From Chromera velia (Eukaryota; Sar; Chromeraceae): DNA of 12,500 nucleotides. The notes below the pieces were generated by a model. That model did not search any database. It worked only from the letters and a program-made list of their open reading frames with translations, and was not told where the DNA came from. Where the stretch lies: positions 1 through 12,500 of the forward strand of contig JAHBMJ010005015.1 in NCBI GenBank assembly GCA_018398765.1, in the 5' to 3' direction. Of the stretch, positions 1-8,276 are shown piece by piece (the stretch's first letter is position 1; every line of letters starts with the position of its first letter). The position numbers were made by a program, and so were the translations under genes.

Positions 1-141
1 ATGCCACTCTCCCCAGTATACATTTTCTATGAAAGAAGTCAAAATATCTTTTACCTCATCTTTTTGTACTGTTCTCTCTGTATATATAGATAGAAGCTTG
101 GAAAACTCTGTTTCTGCTGCCTGAGACCTTGTTAAAACCAT
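1..141 (-). CDS. 5' end of an unidentified ORF running off the left edge
   Basis: Read on the minus strand, an ATG at 141-139 opens 47 codons without a stop up to the window edge. The protein begins MVLTRSQAAETEFSKLL and is mostly a charged helix-forming stretch. The ATG sits in a favourable context (GCCAAAATGG, A at -3 and G at +4), and an in-frame TAA lies three codons upstream, so this ATG is the earliest possible start in this exon. Starts of the type M-x-TRSQ are often seen in retroelement gag or ORF1 proteins, so a mobile-element origin is possible, but no domain is visible in the piece present. It is head-to-head with the cyclin gene. A chance open frame of this length cannot be excluded. 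Confidence 0.35.
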   Translation of the reverse strand, partial: MVLTRSQAAETEFSKLLSIYTERTVQKDEVKDILTSFIENVYWGEWH

Positions 142-607
142 TTTGGCTTACAAAGTTTTCTTCTCAATGATGACCCTATACACCTTCCTCATATACACAT
201 TCTCTTTTCATTCAATCTATTCTTGTATCTTGGAAGATCTCTCTGTACGCGTGTTGACTGTGTTATTTCATACAACATGCGTCTGTAGCTAGAGAGCTTA
301 GCCGAGCTTAAAGTGGTAAGCCGGCAGGCCCCTGGCCCTAGCGTTTTATTCTGTGTATGGGCGAGCCGCTAAGCAATTGTGGCGGCGCCCACTGGGTTCT
401 CATCCTAGGGTTTCCAGCCCAATTGCTGCCCATATATGGGGACGCGGCATGCATGACAAAACCCTCAGTCATCATTGTCAGATGCTGTCAGAAGCTTTCT
501 TCAGCGCCTCTCAATGTTTCAGAGGGGCAGTATACTAATCTAAGCTCAGAGAAATTGTATAGAACCTATGTCGTATATTGAACTGAAGAACAGGAGGATC
601 AGCAAAA
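142..607. other. Intergenic / 5' flank of the cyclin gene, no gene seen
   Basis: This stretch lies between the divergent left-edge ORF and the cyclin start codon. The left half (142-290) is AT-rich and the right half is mixed. I see no coding potential beyond two overlapping 60-75 codon frames around 353-581 that show no recognisable protein. It should hold the promoter and 5' untranslated region of the cyclin gene. No clear TATA box at a sensible position was found. Confidence 0.5.
429..440. promoter_or_regulatory. CCCATATATGGG palindrome, CArG-box-like
   Basis: A perfect 12-bp palindrome whose inner ten bases (430-439) fit CC(A/T)6GG, the consensus bound by MADS-box/SRF-type factors. It lies about 170 bp upstream of the cyclin ATG in the divergent intergenic region. 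Seven bases further on is GCATGCAT (447-454), similar to motifs bound by some AP2-family factors in apicomplexans. Function is inferred from consensus match and position only. Confidence 0.2.
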
Positions 608-1179
608 ATGATATCTTCGTCTCCGACAAATTGGGAGAAGTATCAGGCGTTCGTTCTGCGTTTTTTCTCTTCCAGTGATGCCGTTGCGGCATCTAACAGC
701 CTCTTGCAAAGACTCGATGATGCATTGTTGTTTTTCTGTAGAGGCGTCAAAGGGGAAATCCGAAGTGAACATTCCACCATCCAGATGCTGCTTTCTAAGG
801 ACAGGAAATTGCGGTTCTCCGAACTTCGACAACATCTCTCAGAGGGGGGAGTTTGTGAAATGTTTGCCCTGTCTCTGGAGAGTGGAAAGAAAGCAGAGGA
901 CACGGTGTGGGATGAAGGGAGCCACTTCCTCGACTTTTTTCTGCGTCTTTTCGAGTGCGTCGTACTCGTAGACAGGACGAATGCTCCCCCTCCGGACGAT
1001 CGCACAGCGGAGGAGGCAGGCTTTGGGGTTCCTCGACTGGAGAGTCGGCTGGCGTTCGAGATCCAGAAGGGCCCCCAAAGGAACGGTCGCTGCCTTCAGA
1101 CAGTGCTCCCAGTTCTACAGAAGCAGGCTGTGTCTGCGCAGCTCAACGTGATCATTGAGCACTCCGTGGAGGAAATCCG
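608..1179 (+). CDS. Cyclin-like gene, exon 1 (residues 1-190)
   Basis: The open frame continues to a TGA at 1190-1192, but the donor ATCCG|GTCAGC at 1179/1180 leaves two bases that complete an Arg codon with exon 2. The first 160 residues match nothing I recognise and may be a family-specific N-terminal region. The last 25 or so lead into helix 1 of the cyclin fold. The donor is weaker than a textbook GTGAGT, so the exact boundary rests on the phase match and on continuity of the cyclin helix. Confidence 0.7.
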
Positions 1180-4100
1180 GTCAGCACAGTGAATTATATC
1201 ATGTGTGGACAGGTGAAGAGACGTAATGATACGTAATGCAAAGTGTTGTGTTGAGGTGACGAGTTCAGTTCCGACAAACCCTTCTGCGTTCCGACTTCAA
1301 CTTCCATGTCAACTCAGCTTGTCTACTTCGCTTTGTATTCAATTGCTTGAATCCCTTTGATTTTAACCGAATTCCCTCCCGCGTCAGTTCTGGGTCTTTC
1401 ATGAATTCATACAACCGTGAGTCCGCCATCATGACATCCGAAACTCCCCTACTCAATCGATGTGGTTTCTCACTTGTTTGTGCTGCTTTGTTGCATTGAT
1501 TCCCTTGCAGACTTTCTATGCTGGAGGTGATTGCACTCGTCGTGGATGCCGTCGGAGCACCAGAAGAGGTCTTCTACGCCGCCTCCTCTCTGATGGATCG
1601 GACAGTGGCTGCGGTGTTGCAGATGCCGTGAGTCTTCTCGCCCCGCTCTCCACGAACCGCCCCTTCCTCCGCCCCCCTCCGCTTTGGTCTCCCTCTGACC
1701 CCTCTCGCCGCCTCCTCCGAATGTCCTCGCTCCATCTTCACCGATCCCCTTTCCTCTCAGTCCGTGCCCCCCCCCTCCTCTCTCCTCTCCCATCTGAACT
1801 TCTCAAGTGCTCTCCTCTGCTTCACCCCCCTCCTTCCGCCCCCCCTTTTATCTGACATTTGAGTGATACATTTGAGTTTGAGTCTCTTTCTATGATCCGC
1901 ACTTCACTTACTTTCTCAGTCATTCCATCCTTTTCCTGGCCGCAGAATCCCCGTCAGACATTGCTTGCCCCTTCTGCAATTCAATTGAACCAACCTTGAC
2001 TTCCCTCATCGGCTTCTTGATGCATTGCAGCGGTGAGTCCGAGCAGACCCTCCTCGCTCAGCCTGGTCGTCAAACATTGGCTGTCACGTGCACCTGCCTC
2101 GCATTGAAGCTCTGGGACGCGGCCAAGAATCTGCTTCTCCCGACGTTTTGGGGACGGTACTGTGTCTTGGTCTACTCTGTGACTGGACAGCCTTCAGGCA
2201 GGTCAGTCGACAGTCACTCGGTCGGGCATTTTGAGGTTTCACAGAGCGATTTGCAAAGACCCTATCACCACAGGTGGCATAAGAACCGAAGCATCCCTGC
2301 CGAAAGCATGCAGCACTTCTCAGAAAATGCATGATAGAAAAGGACTGAAGAGGGCTATCAGACAAAAGAGACTTTGTTGCCTTTCAACTCCCTCACCAGG
2401 CCTCTTTTGCGACGCAGGTCATTCACGAGCCTGGTTTTTCCTTTGAGAGTTGTATTTTTGCATTGCAGCAATTTTTTTGTTCGACAGTGCGACACATGTC
2501 ATTAGTTCATGATCAACACGTTGGGAGAGAAGAAAAACAAAACGAAGTGCAGCCAGAAAATAAGAAAAGCCCTGATCCTTTGGCACGTGGTGCATCCGTT
2601 CCGTACAAAATGTGTCCACTCAACACAGTAGCCAAGATTGCCTTTCCCACCCTTATTGCTCCTCTGTCTTATTGACATTCACCCTGAGAATTGTTTTCTC
2701 TCCCCCAACCTCCACGTGTGCCTGCCCCTGCAGTCAATGGATCAACGAGCAGACGGTTCTCGAACTTCTCAACTACAAGCTGCACGTCCCGACCCATCTC
2801 GACTTCCTAGATGTCCTGTCCGTGCGCTGCCTGCCGATTGAGGGGGATGACTGCAGGTGCGTTGGTTCGAAGGGACAAGGTAAAATTTTGGGCACAGTGA
2901 TCCCGTCAAACATGAATAGACGCATTCAATCAGAGAAGATTTCAAAAGAGTCGTGGCCTCGCTGAATCGAATACTGAAGGACGATCTTGAGGACTGATCC
3001 GCAAATCTTTGAATGCCGCTTGAATTTTGAAACGAATCGGATGCTCATTCATGGCAAATGTCTGCTTTCAGGACGCGCTCAACCTTTCTTTGTCTGTGCA
3101 TCTGCAAACAGACAATCGCCTGAGAGCGCTTGTCTCACTGTCTGTCTGCCTTTCTGTCTGCAGTGAAAGGAGTGAGGCCTCTGCAGATGTCGACCCAGAG
3201 GCAGGCCCTGGGACTGAGGTGGTTCCCCACGGTTCCCTCCCTGAACCTGAAGACGACAGCGTTGCACTCACTCCGCCCTCAAACGCCCAGCTTGACGGGG
3301 GGGTGAGCAGTGGGATGGAGGACGTTCCCATTCCTGGGGGGGCTGGTGTTTCCGAAGAGACGGAGAATTTGACAGAAGATGACCCCGACAATAAGCCAGA
3401 GGATTGCACTCCCTCCCCCCGCACTCTGGCACACGCACTCCTGCGTCTCTCATTGGCGGAGGCCTCCCACCTTGGTATGCTGCCTGCTGCGCCAGCGGCA
3501 GCTGCGTTGCTGGTTTCTCTGGTCGCATCCAATTACTACAACGCCGCTACCTTCACTGTCAACCCTCAGGTGAGTTGTGATCTGGCTGTGTACGTTTGAA
3601 GTAAAGCGAGAACAAGAATTTCTATCATGCACTTCCTTGTTGAATTCTTCAATCGCATCTGCTCATCTCTATCCATGCTTGCTTGCAATCGTTTGAGACG
3701 TAGATGGAACAAGAAGTTGACAAATGGAAGTAGGACAGTCATTTGGATAGAACCTCAAATGTCCTTGTGCGGCGTGCGGGTGTATGTTGAAAAATTTGCG
3801 TTTTGTTGCCTCAAGTGCACAATAACAATGAGTCTGTTTCTTCTTTCTGCCTGAGCGATTTGACACTAATTTCCGCTTCTTCTTTTTCTTCTTCTTCGTT
3901 CCTCCTGCTCTGCACGGTACGTGCAGGTGGTCTCACTCCTGGAGGACTCACAGAGTTTCGTGTCCCCCATCGAAATTTTGAGAGCCGCCAAAGAGCTCTT
4001 GGAGACTTGGTCTTGCTTTGTTCAAGAAATGGTCTCTGACAGCAACGATGTGGCTGTTGACGGGACCATGAGGGAGGGGGGGGACGGTCAGGGAGAGATG

Positions 4101-5795
4101 GCATTACCGGAGGCGCTGAAGATGAGGATGCGTTCTCTTCTGAAGCTCCTGAATGATTCCTCCGAGACCTCAGCGTCCTCCTCATCATCCGCAGCACCCC
4201 CTCCTCCACCCACATCTCAGCAGAATGTTTTTTCTAAAGTCTCTGCCGTCCTCTCTAGACCGCAGTGCAAAAAAATGAGAAAAGCCATTTGCCAATTCCA
4301 ACCGCCATCCCTGCGTGACTTGGCTGCTGCGGTCATCCTTTCCCTCCGCCCTGTCATTGCCTCCACAGCTTGGCAGCGAGCTCTTGTTCGCATGCGCACT
4401 TCCCAGTCGACGCCTCCAATGCCTTCTCAGCCGGCAGCCCGCCAACCCGCAGTCACCACAAGTCCGTCCAATGCAGCCGCTTCATCGAGCTCCTCCTCCG
4501 CTGCTCCGTGGGCTGCGCTGCCTTCCTCCCCAGCTGCTGCCGCTGCCGCCGCTGCTGCATCTGATTCAGACCCGAAAGCCAGCTTTGTGAGCCGCCAGAC
4601 TCCCCCTTCTTCTGATTTTGGGAGAGGGTGGAGGGCAAATCCAAAGTTGAGAAGGGCATGCGAAGAGATCGTCCGTGTGAATCGTGCGATTTTCTTCTCT
4701 GATGATTGTGGCAGAGGGTGGAAAGCAGATTTTAGTTTGAAGCGGCTTTGTGACGACATCAAAATGAAACTTCCCTCCGAGTCGCCTCTGAAGTTTTCAC
4801 CCATTCCTGTGCAGATGGGTTCGGGTTTGGGTACAGACCCCCACTTTCAGAGGAAGAAGGCGAAGAGAGAGGATGAGCAGGAGAGACCAAATGCAGAGGA
4901 AGAGGAAGGAGTGGACACCACTGGAGGCAGAGTGAGGGGCCCATCGCAGCGGTTTGGTGTCTATACACGGATACCGACACCTCCGCCGGTTCGGAGGGGG
5001 GGAAGAACGCCGCAGAGTTTCGCGTTGATTGCCTCTCAGTTTTTTTTGCCCAGCACGGGCAGCATCACGGTACCTCCCATTCTGACTTCGAACGCGGTGC
5101 TGCAGGTGGACGGAGGAGTGAAAGAGGGAAGCATTGAGCCTCCCCTTCCGCCTTCCTTCGGTGTGCGGGTGAATGGAGAGGCGGTGGGAGGGGGAAGCGG
5201 CAGCTTTGCGCCTCCCCTTCCGTCTTCTTTCGGTGTGCGGGTGAATGGAGAGGCGGTGGGAGGGGGAAGCGGCAGCTTTGCGCCTCCCCTTCCGTCTTCT
5301 TTCGGTGTGCGGGTGAATGGAGAGGCGGTGGGAGGGGGAAGCGGCAGCTTTGCGCCTCCCCTTCCGTCTTCTTTCGGTGTGCGGGTGAATGGAGAGGCGG
5401 TGGGAGGGGGAAGCGGCAGCTTTGCGCCTCCCCTTCCGTCTTCTGACGGTACACACATGATCGGAGGAGGGGTGGGGGGCGGGTCCATGGGGGAGGATCC
5501 AATAGGCACAGCGACCACGATGGCCGCATCGTCTCTCCATTTGGCTGCTGTTCATGCATCTGATGTCTTCGTGTTTGGAGGTCCAGACGGACAGATGGCG
5601 CAGGCAGAATTCAGCGCATCTGTTGGGCCCTTCTCAGACGGAGATCTCAGACTGGGTGGGGGGGTAGGGGCACAGGGGGAGGTCGGACAAAGCAACCAGA
5701 TGGACGAAGAAGAGAGTGAGGTGGTCAACCCACAGGTACCGCCCGCAGCTCTTCTCAACGATTCTCTGGAGGTCGACCAGCAACACTCTTCCTAA
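608..5795 (+). CDS. Divergent cyclin-like protein, six exons, 1,070 aa
   Basis: Joining 608-1179, 1511-1627, 2031-2156, 2734-2856, 3164-3569 and 3927-5795 gives 3,213 nt with every phase matching. Cyclins bind and activate cyclin-dependent kinases. The first cyclin fold spans about residues 165-305. Helix 1 is followed by VFYAASSLMDR (211-221, the family's YLA...LLDRF), then TLAVTCTCLALKLWD (245-259, family SKYEE), then EQTVLELLNYKLHVPT (277-292). K256 and E277 align with the conserved Lys/Glu pair that contacts the kinase (Lys266/Glu295 of cyclin A). An acidic insert (313-395) precedes a second, weaker cyclin fold (about 399-484). The rest is low complexity: Ser/Pro/Ala-rich, a nine-alanine run (651-659), a duplicated GRGW motif and Gly-rich repeats. 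Typical cyclins are 300-600 aa, so the tail is unusual. The ATG has A at -3 and an in-frame TGA 24 nt upstream. The subclass cannot be assigned. Confidence 0.8.
1511..1627 (+). CDS. Cyclin-like gene, exon 2 (cyclin-box helices 1-2)
   Basis: Bounded by acceptor CCCTTGCAG and donor ATGCC|GTGAGT. It encodes the MLEVIALVVDAVG helix and the VFYAASSLMDR segment, the most recognisable cyclin-box signature in the gene. The following intron (1628-2030) is strongly pyrimidine-rich from about 1640 to 1860. Confidence 0.8.
2031..2156 (+). CDS. Cyclin-like gene, exon 3 (helix 3, conserved Lys)
   Basis: Bounded by acceptor GCATTGCAG and a donor at ACG|GTACTG. It encodes TLAVTCTCLALKLWD, in which K256 takes the place of the kinase-contacting lysine of the SKYEE motif. 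The donor is non-consensus (GTACTG). It is chosen because it gives phase 2, which joins exon 4 correctly and keeps the usual spacing between the helix 3 and helix 4 motifs. Confidence 0.7.
2734..2856 (+). CDS. Cyclin-like gene, exon 4 (helices 4-5, conserved Glu)
   Basis: Bounded by acceptor CCCCTGCAG and donor CTGCAG|GTGCGT. It encodes WINEQTVLELLNYKLHVPTH, the helix that ends the first cyclin fold with the family's L-x-F/Y-x-L-x-x-PT pattern. E277 occupies the position of the second kinase-contacting residue. The preceding intron (2157-2733, 577 nt) is the longest in the gene and shows no convincing extra exon. Confidence 0.8.
3164..3569 (+). CDS. Cyclin-like gene, exon 5 (acidic insert and start of second fold)
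   Basis: Bounded by a pyrimidine-rich acceptor TTTCTGTCTGCAG and donor CCTCAG|GTGAGT. Residues 313-395 are rich in Asp, Glu, Pro, Ser and Gly and look disordered. Residues 399-448 (LAHALLRLSL, then LPAAPAAAALLVSLVAS) resemble the first two helices of the C-terminal cyclin fold, where an alanine-rich helix is typical. Confidence 0.75.
3927..5795 (+). CDS. Cyclin-like gene, exon 6 (end of second fold and long tail)
   Basis: Acceptor GGTACGTGCAG, joined in phase 0 to exon 5, ending at TAA 5793-5795. The first 36 residues (VVSLLEDSQ through WSCFVQEMV) complete the second cyclin-like fold. The remaining 585 or so residues are low complexity. They include a Ser/Ala/Pro region with nine consecutive alanines coded by mixed GCT/GCC/GCA codons, two GRGW motifs, a basic KRKK-type patch near 4850-4880, the 72-bp repeat, and an acidic C-terminus (MDEEESEV). 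No ordered domain is recognised in the tail. Confidence 0.85.
   Translation: MVSLLEDSQSFVSPIEILRAAKELLETWSCFVQEMVSDSNDVAVDGTMREGGDGQGEMALPEALKMRMRSLLKLLNDSSETSASSSSSAAPPPPPTSQQNVFSKVSAVLSRPQCKKMRKAICQFQPPSLRDLAAAVILSLRPVIASTAWQRALVRMRTSQSTPPMPSQPAARQPAVTTSPSNAAASSSSSSAAPWAALPSSPAAAAAAAAASDSDPKASFVSRQTPPSSDFGRGWRANPKLRRACEEIVRVNRAIFFSDDCGRGWKADFSLKRLCDDIKMKLPSESPLKFSPIPVQMGSGLGTDPHFQRKKAKREDEQERPNAEEEEGVDTTGGRVRGPSQRFGVYTRIPTPPPVRRGGRTPQSFALIASQFFLPSTGSITVPPILTSNAVLQVDGGVKEGSIEPPLPPSFGVRVNGEAVGGGSGSFAPPLPSSFGVRVNGEAVGGGSGSFAPPLPSSFGVRVNGEAVGGGSGSFAPPLPSSFGVRVNGEAVGGGSGSFAPPLPSSDGTHMIGGGVGGGSMGEDPIGTATTMAASSLHLAAVHASDVFVFGGPDGQMAQAEFSASVGPFSDGDLRLGGGVGAQGEVGQSNQMDEEESEVVNPQVPPAALLNDSLEVDQQHSS
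4614..4760 (+). repeat. Duplicated 19-residue GRGW motif in the cyclin tail
   Basis: Residues 678-696 and 708-726 are spaced by exactly 30 and share the pattern D-[FC]-GRGW-[RK]-A-x(3)-L-[RK]-R-x-C-[ED]-[ED]-I. The nucleotide sequences have diverged more than the proteins at many codons, for example GGG AGA GGG TGG against GGC AGA GGG TGG. This points to conservation of the peptide and not to a fresh duplication. It may be a short binding motif; I do not recognise it from a named family. Confidence 0.6.
5139..5450 (+). repeat. 72-bp in-frame tandem repeat, about 4.3 copies
   Basis: Units begin at 5139, 5211, 5283 and 5355, with a partial fifth from 5427 to about 5450. Units two to four are identical over all 72 bases. 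Unit one differs at two positions and the fifth breaks off after 20 or so bases. Each unit codes 24 residues, PPLPSSFG, then VRVNGEAVGGGSGSFA. The length is a multiple of three, so all frames stay open on both strands, and this explains the long antisense frames here. Confidence 0.95.
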
Positions 5796-6480
5796 GATGT
5801 ACGTCATGTGATCGAATCGGATGCAATTCAAATCCATGCGTTGTTGTGCATTTTTCGTTCTGGACGGAGCCTCCTGGATGAGCGAGGCAGGAGGGTCTTG
5901 CTGCCCACCTGCTTGTTTGTCTTTCCTTTGATGGCCCACGCAGGGGTGCATGTGGGAAGCGTTCGTTGGTTCAACCTTCCAGACATGAGCTGGACATGGA
6001 GAGCTGAGGCGGGAGGGATGTAGGAGGGATTCTTCGTGAATGTTTTTTTTGGGGGGGCACGTTTTTTCTGGCATCCACCGAGAATAAGGAAAAGGGATTG
6101 TGCAATCAGATGGACATGCGCAGTGGGGCAGAAACACTCACACGTACTGTAACACACACACACACACACTCAAAGAAAATGAAAGAGAGAGAGAGAGGCC
6201 AGCGACGACGACGACTGGGATGCAAAAAGGCGCAGACAGAGGGGACTTCTCGTGCATGTCCGCAAAAAAATGCAGAGGAACACACAGAAAGAGTGACGAG
6301 CACATAGACGCAAAGCCACACACAAACCAGCATACACACAGAGACGCCCACACACAAAGACAAAACGACACGTGAACACAGGGTGACCGCCCGACAACCG
6401 GAGAAAAGAAAAGTGACATGGACGGGGAACAGGAGAGGACGAGAAATGAATAAAGAGGATTGAGAGCAGGGCTAGAAGCA
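5796..6480. other. 3' flank of the cyclin gene, simple repeats, possible AATAAA
   Basis: No gene is seen. Contents are a G-run near 6051, an (AC)n tract at 6152-6169, a (GA)n tract at 6184-6197, and a wider purine- and CA-rich zone to about 6370. An AATAAA hexamer lies at 6449-6454 on the + strand, 650 bp after the stop codon, and could be a polyadenylation signal. That would make an unusually long 3' untranslated region, so the assignment is weak. Confidence 0.4.
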
Positions 6481-6946
6481 GGCGCTTCAACCTAGCTCCC
6501 GTGGGAGGAGACTTGTTGACGTTTTCTTCTGAAGGAGCAGATGATCCTCTTCCTCCCCCCTCTTCTCATTTCTCTAACATCTAGAGCGGTGTTGTGAAGG
6601 GTTTGCATGTTTGGCTGGATGGGGAGGAAGGGCCTGGAGTTGCGGACTCTTGTACATATTATAGATCGAATTGGGCTTGCGCTGAGCCCCAGGTGAATCT
6701 TGGCTGGGCGTTATTTTCTTTTGCGAGTTTTGTTGGTTTTCTGTGAGTCGCTGTGAGTGGAGGATAGTGGAGGGTTCTCTTCTCCCGCCGCAGAGACCTG
6801 ACCAGCTAGACCTGGTCCCCTTGAGGTGGGTGGGAATTGAAGTCATCCTTGCTTTATGCTGCGGATGGTCTAGCTCAAGCTTCATGTACACATCTTTCAA
6901 AAAATGTCACTACATGATTTTGATATGATTTTGGCATACAGAATTA
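6481..6946. other. Intergenic stretch, no gene supported
   Basis: A 108-codon minus-strand frame (6574-6900) exists, but its composition (Gln, Ser, Pro, His mixture) shows no domain or splice context. A small hairpin GACCAG-CTAGAC-CTGGTC lies at 6800-6817. Nothing else stands out. Confidence 0.4.
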
Positions 6947-7163
6947 ACCGGTTTTACTACAACTTTCACAGGCTGCCGCATCTCTATAGTCATCTCTCTT
7001 CTCCCCGGCACGTTTATGTATCATATCAATTGACTAATCGAGCAATCAATTTTAGACTTAGTTATTCCCTGAATTATGTTCAAAGTCAGATTGATTAAAC
7101 TTAAACAGTTTGTGATTTCAATGAATTTTAACTTGAATTGAGGCGGTTACTAGTAAAACCGGT
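6947..7163. repeat. 217-bp unit with 13-bp perfect terminal inverted repeats
   Basis: ACCGGTTTTACTA at 6947-6959 is exactly mirrored by TAGTAAAACCGGT at 7151-7163, enclosing AT-rich non-coding sequence. This is the layout of a MITE-like non-autonomous element. No clear target-site duplication is seen at the flanks and the pairing does not extend inward, so this could be a remnant. It lies just beyond the 3' end of the LINE. Confidence 0.45.
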
Positions 7164-7210
7164 GAGCCACTCTGTCAATAGTATGTAAAACTTACAGTAA
7201 AAGGTTGAGT

Positions 7211-7224
7211 GATTAGTGATTAGT
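7211..7224 (-). repeat. Short tandem repeat at the LINE 3' end
   Basis: Two exact copies of GATTAGT on the + strand, preceded by a partial copy (GAGT). On the element's sense strand this reads ACTAATCACTAATCACT. Several non-LTR clades end in short tandem repeats of 3-8 bp instead of poly-A, so this is a candidate 3' terminus. With only about two and a half copies it could also be chance. Confidence 0.3.
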
Positions 7225-7293
7225 GGTACCCTAGAGCACTGTCGCCGTTTTGTCTTATAGAGGTTGCCCCCGCAAACGGCAGGGGGGTGTACC

Positions 7294-8276
7294 TCATCGC
7301 TGAGGCTCAGACCACACCCCGTGGCCCGCCTGGTTTCCCAGGCCGCTAACAAACAACAATCTATCTGCGCTTTGCATGCTTTGGTCTATGGGCTGCTCAG
7401 AAGGGACTGCTCTAACAATTGATCCAATGATACAGGACGAAAGGATACTTTGGCTTTGTGCATGCCCTTTCTCTATTCTTCTCTCAGCGATTTCTCCTTC
7501 TCCCTCTGTCAGCTGTCTTCCTGCTTCCATTGCTTCCAAGATGGTCTTGTATTCTTCTTTTCTTCTTTCCGTTCCTCCCTTTCTTTTTGTGATCACTCCG
7601 TGTCTCTGTGCCAGCACTGTTTTATCTAATGAGCTTCCAGGTGCGTACCTTCCTGGGCTGTCTTTGAACACTCTTCTTCTGATCGCCGCCCTCCCCAGAA
7701 ACTCATCCACCGCACTATACCCTTCGTTCATCAATAATTTGAACAGAGCCTCAGTGTGCAGTCTTTCTCTTTGTTCTTCTCTTTTCTCTCTGCAAACTTC
7801 TTTTGCTCTCTTTTCTCTTCCCTCGTTCCAGTCTGCTCCTAATGTTCTATACATGTGCGCTCTTTCTCTATCATAAATCGGATACTCAATCAGTATATGG
7901 ATCTCGTCCTCCAACACCTCTGTTTTCATTCATCCTTTGCAATAAGGGCAGAGTCTCTCCTCCAACGGCACTCTCTCCCCTCCTCTTTCTGGCACTTTTC
8001 CCTTTGTTCCCGCTAATGTCCTGTCTCCTATTCTGCAGGCTGCTCTCCTTCTATGTTCTCCTCTTGGTGCTACCCTTCTATAAAAAAATGCACCCGTCCT
8101 AGTTTTTCTTTCTCTATTTTCATTCCCTCTTTTAGTCTTTCTTCTGATGCCTTTTCAAACAAAATGAGCTGCAATCTGTTTCCGTTTGCTTTTGTTCGGT
8201 GTATATGTGCCATATGGACTTTTCTTCCTTTTTTTCTCTCTCTTCTATCTCTCTCTCTCACTCCCCTCTCAATTCT
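7294..8276 (-). pseudogene. LINE C-terminal basic region and zinc-knuckle segment
   Basis: The reverse transcriptase frame continues to about 8085 (VHMAHIHRTKANGNRL, LILFEKASEERLKEG). It then shifts at a run of seven A (8082-8088) into the frame reading FFYRRVAPRG, CRIGDRTLAG and LCPYCKG. A TGA at 7932-7930 interrupts before EDEIHILIEYPIYDRER. The pattern C-x2-C...H-x(3-4)-C is a common end of non-LTR ORF2 proteins; here the last Cys reads as Tyr. The frame then runs on to a stop at 7294-7296. An overlapping frame below 7352 reads GLSLSDEV and NLYKTKRR and may be a shifted continuation. Confidence 0.7.

Noticed and set aside
1460-1855. 131-codon + strand ORF across exon 2 and intron 2
   Set aside because: It is out of frame with the cyclin-box signature, and its tail is translated from the pyrimidine-rich intron.
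4797-5559. Long antisense ORFs (160-252 codons) opposite the cyclin tail
   Set aside because: They exist because the 72-bp repeat keeps all frames open. The sense frame has splice continuity and a cyclin domain, and the antisense frames have only repetitive Arg/Pro-rich sequence.
6798-6820. Hairpin GACCAG-CTAGAC-CTGGTC as a terminator or RNA gene
   Set aside because: Only six base pairs, no supporting U-run or neighbouring gene end, and hairpin terminators are not expected in a eukaryotic nuclear genome.
6574-6900. 108-codon minus-strand ORF
   Set aside because: No domain, no favourable context, and composition like random sequence; kept only as part of the intergenic description.
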